Origin: an uncultured Veillonella sp.
GTDB taxonomy: Bacteria > Bacillota > Negativicutes > Veillonellales > Veillonellaceae
Length of the DNA: 64,000 bases
Direction: 5' to 3'
Assembly: GCF_937981445.1 (NCBI RefSeq)
Contig: NZ_CALJON010000008.1
Coordinates: forward strand, 62,001 to 126,000
In this document: positions 51,721 through 61,123 of the stretch, piece after piece
How the letters are laid out: every line of letters starts with the position of its first letter
Position numbering within the stretch: the first letter of the stretch is position 1
Program-made: the position numbers and the translations under genes
The notes under the pieces: model-generated
Database searches by the model: none
The model's input: the letters and a program-made list of their open reading frames with translations, nothing else
What the model was told of the DNA's origin: nothing

Positions 51721-52839
51721 TTATTTATCCACGCTTTCGCCTACCGGCTCATTTGACACTACATCTTCAAAACCTACTACCACGGTTAATATAAAACTGA
51801 TTACAAAGGATACACCTAGAGCCGTCACATACCACATGAAGGAAGGTCCCATAAATACAGGCAATGTTGTAACCGCTGGAATGGCAAACGCCGCTGCACT
51901 TACTTTAAAGAACCCCGCAATGGCACCGCCTATGCCACCGGCAACACAGGCACAAACTAAGGGCTTTTTGAGCCGCAAGGTAACGCCAAACACAGCTGGT
52001 TCAGTAACTCCTAGCAAGGCTGTGATGGATGCCGATAAGGCTTCGGACTTAAACAACTTATCCTTACTTCGCACAGCTACGGCCAAAGCGGCACCAGCTT
52101 GGGCAAACATAGCGCTGCCAAATAAAGGCATTAATGTGTCAAAACCATAAACTGCTACATTGTTAATAGCAATAGGGAAAAAGCCCCATTGAAGCCCCAA
52201 GATTCCAATAAATGGTTGTAATACACCAACTGCAATCCCCGCAATTAAAGGGCTCACATTATAAATTACTTCATAGCCAGCTCCTAAATAGCCACCGATA
52301 GCCTTACCTAAAGGACCTAAAATTAACAATGTAATAGGCGCCATAATGATGATACAAACAGGTGGTGTAAACAAGCCTTTTAAAGACTCAGGAAATATTT
52401 TATGACAAACTAATTCTACATATTTCATACCATATACAGCTAGCAAAATAGGAATTACCGATGATGGATACAAAACAGATAAAAGAGGAATACCAAAGAA
52501 ATCAACAGTTCCTTCCCCTTTTAGCATATTCGTTACATCTGGATACAAAATAACACAAGCTAATAACATAGATGTAAAAGGATCTACATTAAACCGCTTC
52601 GCTGCCGTATACGCCAAGAACACAGGTATAAAATAAAAGAACCCATCACTCATAGCATTTAAAATCGTATACGTGCTAGAATCTATAGTCACCCAATGAT
52701 TGACTGTTAATAAAATAAAAATCCCCTTTAAAATCCCCGTTGATACAAGTAGTGCAATAATCGGTAAAAATAAAGACGATAAAAACTCCATAAGATTAGC
52801 GCTTTGGCGCTTTATCCAAGATAAGGCTGTATGTGACAT
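51721..52839 (-). CDS. Orphan PTS EIIC membrane domain, glucose/beta-glucoside family (372 aa)
   Basis: Membrane channel domain only: about ten helices (MEFLSSLFLPIIALLVSTGILKG at the start) and the substrate-site signature ALLGVTEPAVFGVTLRLKKP of the Bgl/Glc family. It lacks the N-terminal EIIB domain with phospho-Cys and the C-terminal EIIA domain usual in BglF-type proteins; no such genes lie nearby. It needs an EIIB/EIIA in trans, or acts as facilitator or sensor. Ends at a strong terminator. It borders the low-GC defence island. Confidence 0.87.
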   Translation of the reverse strand: MSHTALSWIKRQSANLMEFLSSLFLPIIALLVSTGILKGIFILLTVNHWVTIDSSTYTILNAMSDGFFYFIPVFLAYTAAKRFNVDPFTSMLLACVILYPDVTNMLKGEGTVDFFGIPLLSVLYPSSVIPILLAVYGMKYVELVCHKIFPESLKGLFTPPVCIIIMAPITLLILGPLGKAIGGYLGAGYEVIYNVSPLIAGIAVGVLQPFIGILGLQWGFFPIAINNVAVYGFDTLMPLFGSAMFAQAGAALAVAVRSKDKLFKSEALSASITALLGVTEPAVFGVTLRLKKPLVCACVAGGIGGAIAGFFKVSAAAFAIPAVTTLPVFMGPSFMWYVTALGVSFVISFILTVVVGFEDVVSNEPVGESVDK

Positions 52840-53028
52840 AATGACTCCTATATGACTCCTATGCGAAAACTAACAACTAATATTATAAATAATTCACTTC
52901 TTTAATTATGTGATGGATAGTACATATTGTAAATGTATGTTTATTTTAGCATAGAAGGGGAAATAAAGCCTAATTCATCGCCCAATATGTTATACTAAAA
53001 TCAACTAATGACTACAAGGAGATTAGCT

Positions 53029-54402
53029 ATGAAGTATAAAACAATTGATGAAGTCTTACAGGTTGCTCAAATTGCTGAAGGCACTTCATTTAAACAATAT
53101 GACATACACCACCGTCTCGACTCAAAAGGAAATAAAGGCGGTTTAGGCCAAATTATTGAAGAAGGGCTCTTTAAGTATGACTTAAACAGCCGCAACGAGG
53201 CTGATTTTGCTGAATTAGGCGTAGAGCTAAAGGTAACGCCACTAAAACTAAACAAGAAAAATCAGTTACAAGCCAAGGAACGACTTGTCTTAAATATTAT
53301 TAATTATATGGAAGAATATAAGCATTCCTTTGAAACCTCTTCGTTTTGGAAGAAAAATGAAAAATTACTTATCATGTTTTATCTTTGGCAAGAATCTCTA
53401 TCTCGAGGTGACTACAAAATCTTAAAGTCATTGTTGCATCAATTTTCTTCCGAAGATTTACTAATTATAAAAAATGATTGGCAATGTATTATTGATAAGA
53501 TTAAAGCCGGAAAAGCTGATGAATTATCAGAAAGTGATACTTTATATCTAGCGGCTTGTACAAAGGGTAGTAATAAAAATACCGTTAGAGACCAACCTTT
53601 TTCTCCGGTTAAAGCTAAACAACGCGCCTTTTCTCTTAAGCCTTCTTATATTACAGCCTTTGCACGAAGCATGTTAAATCAAGAAGCTGCTATAGCTTTA
53701 ACCACTGCTAGCGAATTAAAACGCAAATCGCTTAATGATATTTTAGAGGAGCGCTTTGCGCCCTATTATGGATTAAGCTTAGAAGAGATAAGCAATCAAT
53801 TTAACTATCAATTAAATTCTAACAATAAAAGTGAAGTTGCTAAATTAACTAGCATGATATTAGGCGTAAAAGGAACATACGTAGAAGATATTGCGGAGTT
53901 TCAAAAGGCCAACATTCAATTCAAAACCATTCGTCTAGAACCTAATGGAACTCCAAAAGAGCACATGTCTTTTGAGCAAATAGACTTTAACCGACTTATA
54001 AATGATTCGTGGGAAAACTCCCAATTTTATGAGAAATTTGAGTACACAAAATTTCTTTTTGTTGTTTTTGAATTTAAAGAAGCGTTTAAACCTAAAAAAT
54101 CTCGTCCACTCTATCTAAAAAAAGTCCTATTATGGAATATGCCAGAAAGCACAATCCAATCGAATTTAAGAGAACTATGGGAAAATACCCGGCAGATTGT
54201 AAAAGATGGTGTTATACTAACGCCTACTTCTCGTGGCATAAAAAATAATCTCCCTGGTGCTAAAGATAACCCAGTTTGCCATATTCGCCCTAAAGCTATA
54301 AATGCGGCAGATAAAGTCCTTTTACCAGGTCCTAATGGTGTAGAGATAACAAAACAATGTTATTGGCTTAATCGCGACTATGTTGCCAACATTGTAAAAT
54401 AA
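53029..54402 (+). CDS. Type II restriction endonuclease, Sau3AI/MutH family (457 aa)
   Basis: Predicted GATC-type endonuclease. N-terminal MutH-like domain with YDIHHRLDSKGNKGGLGQIIEE and the catalytic cluster NEADFAELGVELKVTPL (D...ExK; about residues 62-78), the Sau3AI hallmark. The C-terminal half (about 210-450) looks like the second, catalytically dead MutH repeat that binds DNA allosterically. Length close to Sau3AI (about 490). ATG 53029 has AAGGAG upstream; a longer frame is not needed. Convergent with a cytosine methyltransferase gene, its likely partner. Cleavage specificity is inferred, not shown. Confidence 0.87.
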   Translation: MKYKTIDEVLQVAQIAEGTSFKQYDIHHRLDSKGNKGGLGQIIEEGLFKYDLNSRNEADFAELGVELKVTPLKLNKKNQLQAKERLVLNIINYMEEYKHSFETSSFWKKNEKLLIMFYLWQESLSRGDYKILKSLLHQFSSEDLLIIKNDWQCIIDKIKAGKADELSESDTLYLAACTKGSNKNTVRDQPFSPVKAKQRAFSLKPSYITAFARSMLNQEAAIALTTASELKRKSLNDILEERFAPYYGLSLEEISNQFNYQLNSNNKSEVAKLTSMILGVKGTYVEDIAEFQKANIQFKTIRLEPNGTPKEHMSFEQIDFNRLINDSWENSQFYEKFEYTKFLFVVFEFKEAFKPKKSRPLYLKKVLLWNMPESTIQSNLRELWENTRQIVKDGVILTPTSRGIKNNLPGAKDNPVCHIRPKAINAADKVLLPGPNGVEITKQCYWLNRDYVANIVK

Positions 54403-54474
54403 TAGCATAGGACTATCTATACTTCCTTTTAGACTCAAAACTTTAATCCAAATACACTTCTAAATTTAAGAAAT

Positions 54475-54500
54475 AAAAAAGGCCCTTAAGGGCCTTTTTT
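54475..54500. terminator. Bidirectional terminator between endonuclease and methyltransferase genes
   Basis: Perfect palindrome, stem AAGGCCCTT/AAGGGCCTT with six A and six T flanks. Confidence 0.92.
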
Positions 54501-54520
54501 ATTTACCATATACAATGTAC

Positions 54521-55798
54521 CTATCGAGGTTCATTACTAATAATCTCCCGTAACACGGGCTCCAATCTACTAATAATACCTGTCACTAATGCATTCCCCA
54601 TCATAAAATAACGTTTACGATTATTCATAGTATTAGTCCAATTTTTAGGAAACATTTGAATCAATTCACACTCTACAGGTGTTAAAATTCTATATTCTTG
54701 TAACTCGTCATCAAAAACTATGTGTGATGATCTATTTAAAGTGCCTTCACTTGTTAACATAGTCCGTGCTGGCTCTTCCATTTTTTCAGGAAACGCCATA
54801 GCCCCTTCACTATAAATATAGGTATGTCCATTAGCTGCCGTACGCTCTATTTTCTTACCACCTTTTAAATATTTCCATTTATCAAGTTTTGACGCATCAA
54901 CAGCAAATGCTTCTTTATTCTCATACGCATCACTTGCCTCTAAAAGTACCTTTTTTAGCGGGTATATGGCTTCAGTAATAGCTTCAAGTTTAGAATGTAT
55001 TACCTGCCCATTAATCATAATACCGGTATCTAAAAATTTACCATTTTTAAATGAATTTGATACATCTAAAACAGTTGCATATTCATCTAAATTTGTTAGT
55101 TGAATTTTTTCCAGTAGCCGTATAGGAAATACTGTATTTAATAAACCACCTAGAAGCAATGATTTATTATCAGCTTCTTCATTCTTTATTAGCTCAATGC
55201 TAGCATATGGCCTTGCATACTGTAAGCTCTTTTTATACGCAAATATAAATACGCGTCGTCTTTTTTGAGGCATGCCATACTCAGCAGCATTTAAAACACG
55301 CCACTGAACAAAATACCCTAATTCATCAAAAGTTTTTAGCATAATTGCAAAATCACGTCCACGCTGACTAGCGGGAGATTTTAACAATCTATCAACATTC
55401 TCCAACAAAACAAATGGGGGATTTTTGGCAAGTAGTACATCCTTAATATCCCAAAATAGTACCCCCTTTTTTCCCTCTATCCCCTGCTCATTAGACAAAG
55501 AACGAGCAACAGAATAATCTTGACACGGAAATCCACCAACTAACAAAGAGTGTTCTGGAATCGTATCTTTATCCACTAGATGTATATCTATATTGGAATG
55601 GTTATTCTCTCCAAACCGTGTTATATAACAATTAAAAGCATGTTGCTCTTTTGTTGCTGGCTCATATTGATTGGCCCAAACAAAATCCCATGAACCATTT
55701 TCAATGGCCTTTTGATTTTCATCAATCCCAGTAATATGATTGAGCCCTACCCTAAAGCCACCAACACCAGCAAAAAGCTCTGCTACAGTCAATTTCAT
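54521..55798 (-). CDS. DNA (cytosine-5-)-methyltransferase (425 aa)
   Basis: Protective methylase of the restriction system. Motif I ELFAGVGGFRVGL (7-19), motif IV GGFPCQDYSVARSL with catalytic Cys92, motif VI LLENVDRLL, motif VIII PQKRRRVFIFAY, and motifs IX/X RMLT-type TMLTSEGTLNRSS and MGNALVTGIISRL. The target-recognition region lies at about 210-340. Partner of the Sau3AI-like enzyme in the usual convergent arrangement; that family's methylase modifies C in GATC, which I infer here. Confidence 0.93.
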   Translation of the reverse strand: MKLTVAELFAGVGGFRVGLNHITGIDENQKAIENGSWDFVWANQYEPATKEQHAFNCYITRFGENNHSNIDIHLVDKDTIPEHSLLVGGFPCQDYSVARSLSNEQGIEGKKGVLFWDIKDVLLAKNPPFVLLENVDRLLKSPASQRGRDFAIMLKTFDELGYFVQWRVLNAAEYGMPQKRRRVFIFAYKKSLQYARPYASIELIKNEEADNKSLLLGGLLNTVFPIRLLEKIQLTNLDEYATVLDVSNSFKNGKFLDTGIMINGQVIHSKLEAITEAIYPLKKVLLEASDAYENKEAFAVDASKLDKWKYLKGGKKIERTAANGHTYIYSEGAMAFPEKMEEPARTMLTSEGTLNRSSHIVFDDELQEYRILTPVECELIQMFPKNWTNTMNNRKRYFMMGNALVTGIISRLEPVLREIISNEPR

Positions 55799-56022
55799 TA
55801 AATTCGTTAACTCCTTTTAGTCTATTCGAAAACATCACTAATGACCTCAGTGATATACTCTTTATTTAGCCAACACGCATGCTTAAACCTAAAATTAATA
55901 TAACCAGTATTGTTATTATAAAACTCATTTTATAAGCACAGCGGTTCTAAAACATTATAACATATAGCACCTATAAACTTTGGCAAAATCTTATAGACTC
56001 CTATGAATTGACTCTAATAGTA
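55799..56022. other. Spacer downstream of a small gene, upstream of the cytosine methyltransferase
   Basis: AT-rich; no further ORF with ribosome site seen. Confidence 0.4.
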
Positions 56023-56190
56023 CTATATAAACTCATTAAGTAATGTAATTTCATCATGCTTCATATAATTTTGGTATTTCTTGTCTAATACCCCCTCATC
56101 AGTTATAGATAGTTCAATACTAAATAAGGCCTTACAAAATGCCTCGTAATCAGTTTTCATCATTTGCTCTAATTCACTTTTATATTTCAT
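56023..56190 (-). CDS. Small acidic protein of unknown function (55 aa)
   Basis: Minus-strand ATG at 56190 follows a near-perfect AGGAGGATGG site. The chain begins MKYKSELEQMMKTDYEAF and ends EITLLNEFI; it is acidic, mostly helical by composition, with no membrane segment. It lies between the Dam-type and the cytosine-5 methylase genes. Could be a control protein or partner of the methylases, but it shows no helix-turn-helix I can recognise. Below usual ORF length cut-offs. Confidence 0.6.
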   Translation of the reverse strand: MKYKSELEQMMKTDYEAFCKALFSIELSITDEGVLDKKYQNYMKHDEITLLNEFI

Positions 56191-56286
56191 ATGTCCATCC
56201 TCCTAAACAATAAAACTCCATATACTTATTTAATTGTAATATAAAATAAGTATATGATCAACAGCTTTTTACGTAATAGCTTTATA

Positions 56287-56315
56287 TAAAAAGAGAGGAT
56301 CCGTTCATCCTCTCT
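56287..56315 (-). terminator. Terminator of the dam/GHKL operon
   Basis: AGAGAGGAT/ATCCTCTCT stem, six-base loop, followed by TTTTTATAT on the minus strand; it overlaps the stop codon of the adenine methylase. Confidence 0.85.
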
Positions 56316-57159
56316 AAACATCATATCTTATTGGATAATTTGTAACTATTAATTCATTGACATCTTTTTTATTTCCATCACAACTAATATATCTTTTTAC
56401 TAAAATCTTCGTAGTGTAGTATCTTTCATTATTGTATAAATTTTGTATGTATTCCTCATCACTATTAGTAAGCATACAATATACCCCTCTATCAGTTAAT
56501 TCCTCAAATCGTCTAGCAATCATTTCATGATCTTTTTCCAAAAATCCGCCAGCTTGGTATGTATTAAACGTATTAAAATAAGGACTATCAATAAATACAA
56601 AATCACCTTCAAGAGCTTGTTCTAACACATCTAGATAATCACCACATTGAATTTCTGTTAACTGTAATTGTTGTGAACATTCTCGCAAATTTTTCTCATC
56701 AAACAAATTGATGGTCTTGCGTTTACTAAAAGGAATATTATACCTCCCTTTTGAGTTTTCTCGATACATGCCATTAAAGCCTGCTTTATTCAAGTAAATC
56801 ATTACCGCTGCATCATAACTTGTTAAACTTCCTTTCAGCTTTGTTTTCTCCATGACGTAATTAAAATATGCTCTTTTTTTATAATAAAAAACTTCACTAC
56901 TTTCAGACTGATTATGCTCTTTTGTAAATTGATTTAAGTATTTAATAACATAACCAACTCTATACTTTATTTGATTATAACAGTTAATTAATGCTCTATT
57001 TTTATCATTTAGAATTGCCTGTTCTGGTCTTAAATAAAAATACAGTGCAGCTCCACCACAAAACGGCTCTATGTATCTATTATAGACAGGAGGTAATAAT
57101 AAACTTAGTCTAGGCGCTAATCTGCCTTTTCCCCCTGCCCATTTTACAAAAGGCTTCAT
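56314..57159 (-). CDS. DNA adenine methylase, Dam/DpnM class D12 (281 aa)
   Basis: N6-adenine methyltransferase. SAM motif FVKWAGGKGRLAPRL (4-18), EPFCGGAALYFYL (31-43), NKAGFNGMYRENSKGRYNIP (core recognition part, about 124-143). Motif IV reads DSPY at 191-194 instead of DPPY. The class is normally GATC-specific; here this is inference. Last gene of a minus-strand operon, 73 bp after the 250-aa gene. It could protect host DNA from a nuclease activity associated with the ATPase complex upstream. Confidence 0.92.
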   Translation of the reverse strand: MKPFVKWAGGKGRLAPRLSLLLPPVYNRYIEPFCGGAALYFYLRPEQAILNDKNRALINCYNQIKYRVGYVIKYLNQFTKEHNQSESSEVFYYKKRAYFNYVMEKTKLKGSLTSYDAAVMIYLNKAGFNGMYRENSKGRYNIPFSKRKTINLFDEKNLRECSQQLQLTEIQCGDYLDVLEQALEGDFVFIDSPYFNTFNTYQAGGFLEKDHEMIARRFEELTDRGVYCMLTNSDEEYIQNLYNNERYYTTKILVKRYISCDGNKKDVNELIVTNYPIRYDV

Positions 57160-57231
57160 ATCAATCGACTCCTAATTAGAATTACTTAATATCTAATTAT
57201 ATCGTATTGAACTCACTCTGCAAAGGTTATT

Positions 57232-57984
57232 TTAAAACTTTTTTTCCTTTAACAACTTTATATAACATAAAATAATATGAGATTTTATATCATTCTCTTC
57301 AACTATATCCAATAGCTTAACACTTCCAAAACGAGATAAATCTTTGGCTAATACTGCATAATACGACCCTTTTTCCCGAAATGTATAAGTTTCATTAACG
57401 GTTTTAATCCCTCTGACAAAACCTCTCACAATATGTCGACAACTTGCTATATTTCGCCAGCTAATCTCCCTATAACGCAAAGGATTTTCGAGTATATAAT
57501 CAGTTAACTCATACTTATTACTTAAACTTTCATCAATAGTTAATGCCACTCTATAATACATTCTAGATAGTATCCCAAAGAACAATCCTCTCCTATCCGT
57601 ATCCGCCCCTAGCCATTGATTATTAAATGTAGTGGCCTTTTTGGACTGCATCATAATTAATGCGACTTTATAGCATTTATCAAATAATAACCATGCCCAA
57701 AATAATTTATTTGCCAATATAAATGGTGGCACATCCTTCAACGCTTCATATAGAATTTTAGAGTTTTCCATTTCGGCTTTTCTATCATTAAAATCTTTTG
57801 GTACCTTTAACTCAAAATCAATCATCTTAAAAGGCTTTTTATTATACGTCGAATTATTAGTTAACGTCTCTATCCAACTAGAATCTTCGGGATATTTAAT
57901 AAAGTTGTCCTTTAAATGTGCAATATTATCTTTTATAGTATAAAAAGTATCTTCTGCCATGAAGCTAATGTTAATTGTTTTCAT
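57232..57984 (-). CDS. Unassigned protein of the GHKL-ATPase operon (250 aa)
   Basis: No family recognised. Soluble, mostly helical. Notable segments: PPFILANKLFWAWLLFDKC, then ADTDRRGLFFGILSRMYYRVALT, a ENPLRYREISWRN motif and ASCRHIVRGFVRGI. The conserved-looking R/W/Y pattern suggests an enzyme or nucleic-acid-binding surface, but no PD-(D/E)xK or HNH signature is evident. ATG 57984 has GAGGAGTAGGGG upstream; the start lies after the stop of the 307-aa gene by a few bases, so the two are translationally linked. Confidence 0.75.
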   Translation of the reverse strand: MKTINISFMAEDTFYTIKDNIAHLKDNFIKYPEDSSWIETLTNNSTYNKKPFKMIDFELKVPKDFNDRKAEMENSKILYEALKDVPPFILANKLFWAWLLFDKCYKVALIMMQSKKATTFNNQWLGADTDRRGLFFGILSRMYYRVALTIDESLSNKYELTDYILENPLRYREISWRNIASCRHIVRGFVRGIKTVNETYTFREKGSYYAVLAKDLSRFGSVKLLDIVEENDIKSHIILCYIKLLKEKKF

Positions 57985-57988
57985 ACCC

Positions 57989-58912
57989 CTACTCCTCAAC
58001 TGATAGTGCCATTTTACACAAATTTTTCAAAGATTTATTTATTGGATTATCTAATATAATTTGTGCTAATCCAGCTACTGACTCTTGAAAAAGAAGAGCC
58101 TCTTCTAAACTCCGATTAGTTTTTTCATAATAACTTTTTTCAATAGAGTCCAACCACAAATATTGTTCTTTTAAATTCTCATAACAATTTGACTCTTCAC
58201 TCAATTTTTCTTTCACATCACCCAACGCATGCATCAACGCTGGAAATATTACACTCGAAAGCAAAATATATTTTAGTTTTGGAGTATTTTGCAAGCTTGA
58301 ATAATAAGCATAACTTTCTACCGGCAGACTAATTCGTATTTTAGTATCTCCTATTTCATACCCAACAACAGCCTCTTCTTCACTCATATTTTTCATTATT
58401 AAAAATATTGATTCATACGAACTACTATCTCTCTCTTCAAATTCTACATTAAAAGTAAATCCATCATCTAATGCGATAGTATCATACTTACTTAAAGTAA
58501 ATTTATATCCTTTATATTCATCTACAAAATTTTCATTATTGAAGTCGATTTGATTGGCTACAACTGTTAAATATGCTAAAATCTCAACTATTCCATTCAA
58601 ACAATTAATTGGTATTTTTACGTCAATTGGATCTTTTGAAATACTTACACTATATCTATATACTGTACTAGAGCATTCAACTACAAGTGTGCCTTTAACA
58701 GCCCCCGCCTCAATTAGCCTAATAATCTTTAAATCATTTATTTCATAAAATACATCTTTTAAAATTAAATATTCATCTCCCTCAATCAAATTAATACTAT
58801 TGTCATGGCTATCATTTACTATAAGTCTAAAATTTATACCTTCCTTAAACTCACTCAAACCTAAATTTCTATTAAGTGTTGGATAAGGAAACAGTCTATT
58901 CTTGAATTGCAT
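57989..58912 (-). CDS. Unassigned protein of the GHKL-ATPase operon (307 aa)
   Basis: No family recognised. Starts FKNRLFPYPTLNRNLG and is beta-rich up to about residue 200 (for example AVKGTLVVECSSTVYRYSV, IRISLPVESYAYY), then helical (LKYILLSSVIFPALMHALGDVKEKL, LWLDSIEKSYYEKTNRSLEEAL). No membrane helix, nuclease or NTPase motif that I can see. Overlaps the end of the ATPase gene by 17 bases with GAGGATAT as ribosome site, so stoichiometric production with the ATPase is likely. Possibly a structural or target-recognition subunit (inference). Confidence 0.75.
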   Translation of the reverse strand: MQFKNRLFPYPTLNRNLGLSEFKEGINFRLIVNDSHDNSINLIEGDEYLILKDVFYEINDLKIIRLIEAGAVKGTLVVECSSTVYRYSVSISKDPIDVKIPINCLNGIVEILAYLTVVANQIDFNNENFVDEYKGYKFTLSKYDTIALDDGFTFNVEFEERDSSSYESIFLIMKNMSEEEAVVGYEIGDTKIRISLPVESYAYYSSLQNTPKLKYILLSSVIFPALMHALGDVKEKLSEESNCYENLKEQYLWLDSIEKSYYEKTNRSLEEALLFQESVAGLAQIILDNPINKSLKNLCKMALSVEE

Positions 58913-60848
58913 ATATCCTCACCTCTGCAGCAAAGCGTCGTAACTCAACAGGAATATAAGAAATTTTATAATTCTTATTTTTTTCTAACTTAATCCCTGC
59001 AATCACACCGTTCCTTACTTTACACTTATTTCCATTTACATATGCATCTACTATATCAACATCATATGTGTCCGAACTATTTCCACACTCAGTTACATAG
59101 ATATCTGCTCTATTTACATCGTATAATGATGTAAATACAATATCATACATTCCTTTATTTTCATTATAAATATGCCTACATTTCATCTTCTCCAAGTAAA
59201 TACCATTCCCATTATTCTTAGCTCTAGCATTGGCATGAGTCACGTTTCTCTGATTTATTTTACTTTTTTTCTTTTTATTTCTACGATTATTATTTTTAAT
59301 TCCCTGTGAGATTTCTCTACCACCTTCCATTACTTCCAAGCTACCTTTTTGCTTACTTCTACTTGTCACACGCTCCCCTGTATTATTAATTTTTATTTTC
59401 CTCACAACTTGTTTTTCTTTAACCATATTACCATCACCGGATTTTGTTGAAAGATCAGGAAGTATGTCATTTGCTACTGTTGCATCCGTTTGCTCCCCAA
59501 ATCCATCTATCAGCTTTTCCTCAATATATCGAGCCACAACTTCTCGTATTACTTTAATCGTCTTATTCCCTTTCTTATATAATGCCTTATCATTTTTCAA
59601 ACGTTCTATTTGCCAATCCGTGTGTTCTGGATTTTCTATACTTCTCAAAAATTCATTCAAACAATTATTCCCAATAACACAAATTGCCGAATAATCTAAT
59701 ACTGATTGCTTTCTATATGATTTTATTTTCATATAAGGATATCTAATGAAATCACATTTTTTCGTAGATAAATTACGATTACTTTTATCATAACGCAAAA
59801 GTCCCAAACGAATAGTTCCACAACCTTCGATTTCCTTTTCCTCTAATTCGTCTAATCCATTTTTCAAAAGCTCATATTGGGACCTAATTGAATTATACAA
59901 GTCTTCAGACCATAAATCTTTAAATATACTATCATTAATAATATTTTCTATACTATCTTTATTTATTGTTACATCTTCAACTACCACTTCAAATCCATCT
60001 AACAAAAACGCCCCCATGAAACTATCAAGGACTTTACCTATAATTCTTGTTTTCCAATCATCACTATCATCATATCCAAGAATATATACATCAGTTCCCC
60101 TTTCCTCATTCCTTATAAAATCTTTATCTAAATTTAAATGTTCAAATACTGCCGTGTGCTTTTCTGAACTAGCAAAATAGCCATTTCCCTGAGTTGATTC
60201 CCCATCATCTTTATCATCATTTTCAATATCATATTCATCAACTATATACGAATCCATCGATAATGGCCGCGATGATAATTTAGTAACCCCAATATATCCA
60301 TATTCATCAGCAGATACTACAGTAGAATAAAATACAGTATTTAACCCACTTACAACAAATGAAGCAAATTTGCCAATTCCTTTAGAGCCCCCATTTCCAG
60401 CCCCTTTATTACAATTACTAGCACCTCTAGTCAAATTAAAAAAAGGGGTACCTCTCTTTCCTGTCTTAATACCTCTAAGTCCCATAGTATTAAAATCACT
60501 TATCCTCAAACATTTGATAGAATCACTTTTGAGAAGTTCTTGCATTTTCTCAAAAGCATCTATATCTTTTCTAGCCCCACTCCTAGAATAAGCTAAGCAC
60601 TTAGAAATTTCTTCTTTCAATAACTCCACGCCAGGAATATTAGAAGTACTAACTAAAAAAGTTTTAAAAATTACTTTAGCAGAGCCAATTCCATCATAAT
60701 TCGTTCTCGCATCAATTGAATTTTGACAAATTTCCCGAGCCAAACTCCCATCAGGATCCTTTTTAAATATTTCCATATCTGCTGTATCTAGTCCATTAGA
60801 CATGCCATAGTTATTAGTTGGAAAATACCATTTACCAGTTGTATTCAT
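58896..60848 (-). CDS. GHKL (Hsp90/MutL/MORC-like) ATPase of the defence island (650 aa)
   Basis: ATPase with a Bergerat fold in residues about 30-330. N box REICQNSIDA (Glu39, Asn43), G1 box ISDFNTMGLRG (Asp118, Gly123), and lid box GSKGIGKFA (154-160). A second, S5-like transducer region probably follows (about 230-330). Residues about 480-560 are strongly basic (KKKKSK, RNKK) and may bind DNA; the end is a beta-rich domain. ATG 60848 is chosen since AGGGG precedes it and the preceding small ORF stops just before; the longer frame to 60935 overlaps that ORF. Such ATPases occur in predicted restriction systems (MutL/MORC type). Confidence 0.82.
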   Translation of the reverse strand: MNTTGKWYFPTNNYGMSNGLDTADMEIFKKDPDGSLAREICQNSIDARTNYDGIGSAKVIFKTFLVSTSNIPGVELLKEEISKCLAYSRSGARKDIDAFEKMQELLKSDSIKCLRISDFNTMGLRGIKTGKRGTPFFNLTRGASNCNKGAGNGGSKGIGKFASFVVSGLNTVFYSTVVSADEYGYIGVTKLSSRPLSMDSYIVDEYDIENDDKDDGESTQGNGYFASSEKHTAVFEHLNLDKDFIRNEERGTDVYILGYDDSDDWKTRIIGKVLDSFMGAFLLDGFEVVVEDVTINKDSIENIINDSIFKDLWSEDLYNSIRSQYELLKNGLDELEEKEIEGCGTIRLGLLRYDKSNRNLSTKKCDFIRYPYMKIKSYRKQSVLDYSAICVIGNNCLNEFLRSIENPEHTDWQIERLKNDKALYKKGNKTIKVIREVVARYIEEKLIDGFGEQTDATVANDILPDLSTKSGDGNMVKEKQVVRKIKINNTGERVTSRSKQKGSLEVMEGGREISQGIKNNNRRNKKKKSKINQRNVTHANARAKNNGNGIYLEKMKCRHIYNENKGMYDIVFTSLYDVNRADIYVTECGNSSDTYDVDIVDAYVNGNKCKVRNGVIAGIKLEKNKNYKISYIPVELRRFAAEVRIYAIQE

Positions 60849-60858
60849 TTTTTCCCCT

Positions 60859-61079
60859 TTATAATTTAAATATTTTTCTCTTAGTTGCAGATGATAACTT
60901 AAATTTACCTTTTTGTACTCTAACTTCTTTTTCAATCACACTAAATATAATGTTTACCTGCTCATCTGTGTATTCATAATTCGATGTATTAGCTAAATTC
61001 CCTAATAATCGCAATGTATGAATAATTTTATTCGTTCTACCTTCAGCTAATCGAATGAAATTTTCACGTTTTTTTCCAT
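60859..61079 (-). pseudogene. Small ORF (73 aa) interrupted by a one-base shift in an A7 run
   Basis: A good start (AAGGTG, then ATG at 61079) leads into GAA and a run of seven A; in that frame a stop follows after ten codons. If one A is added the frame stays open for 73 codons, reading ENFIRLAEGRTNKIIHTLRLL, GNLANTSNYEYTDEQVN and IFSVIEKEV, ending at 60859, 10 bases before the ATPase start. The regular spacing and sense-like sequence show it is or was a gene: either a mutant, a sequencing error, or slippage-dependent expression. The style resembles small proteins found ahead of restriction genes. Confidence 0.65.
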
Positions 61080-61123
61080 ACTACACCTTCTTATAAGACA
61101 AACTATTTATTAATCTAAATATA

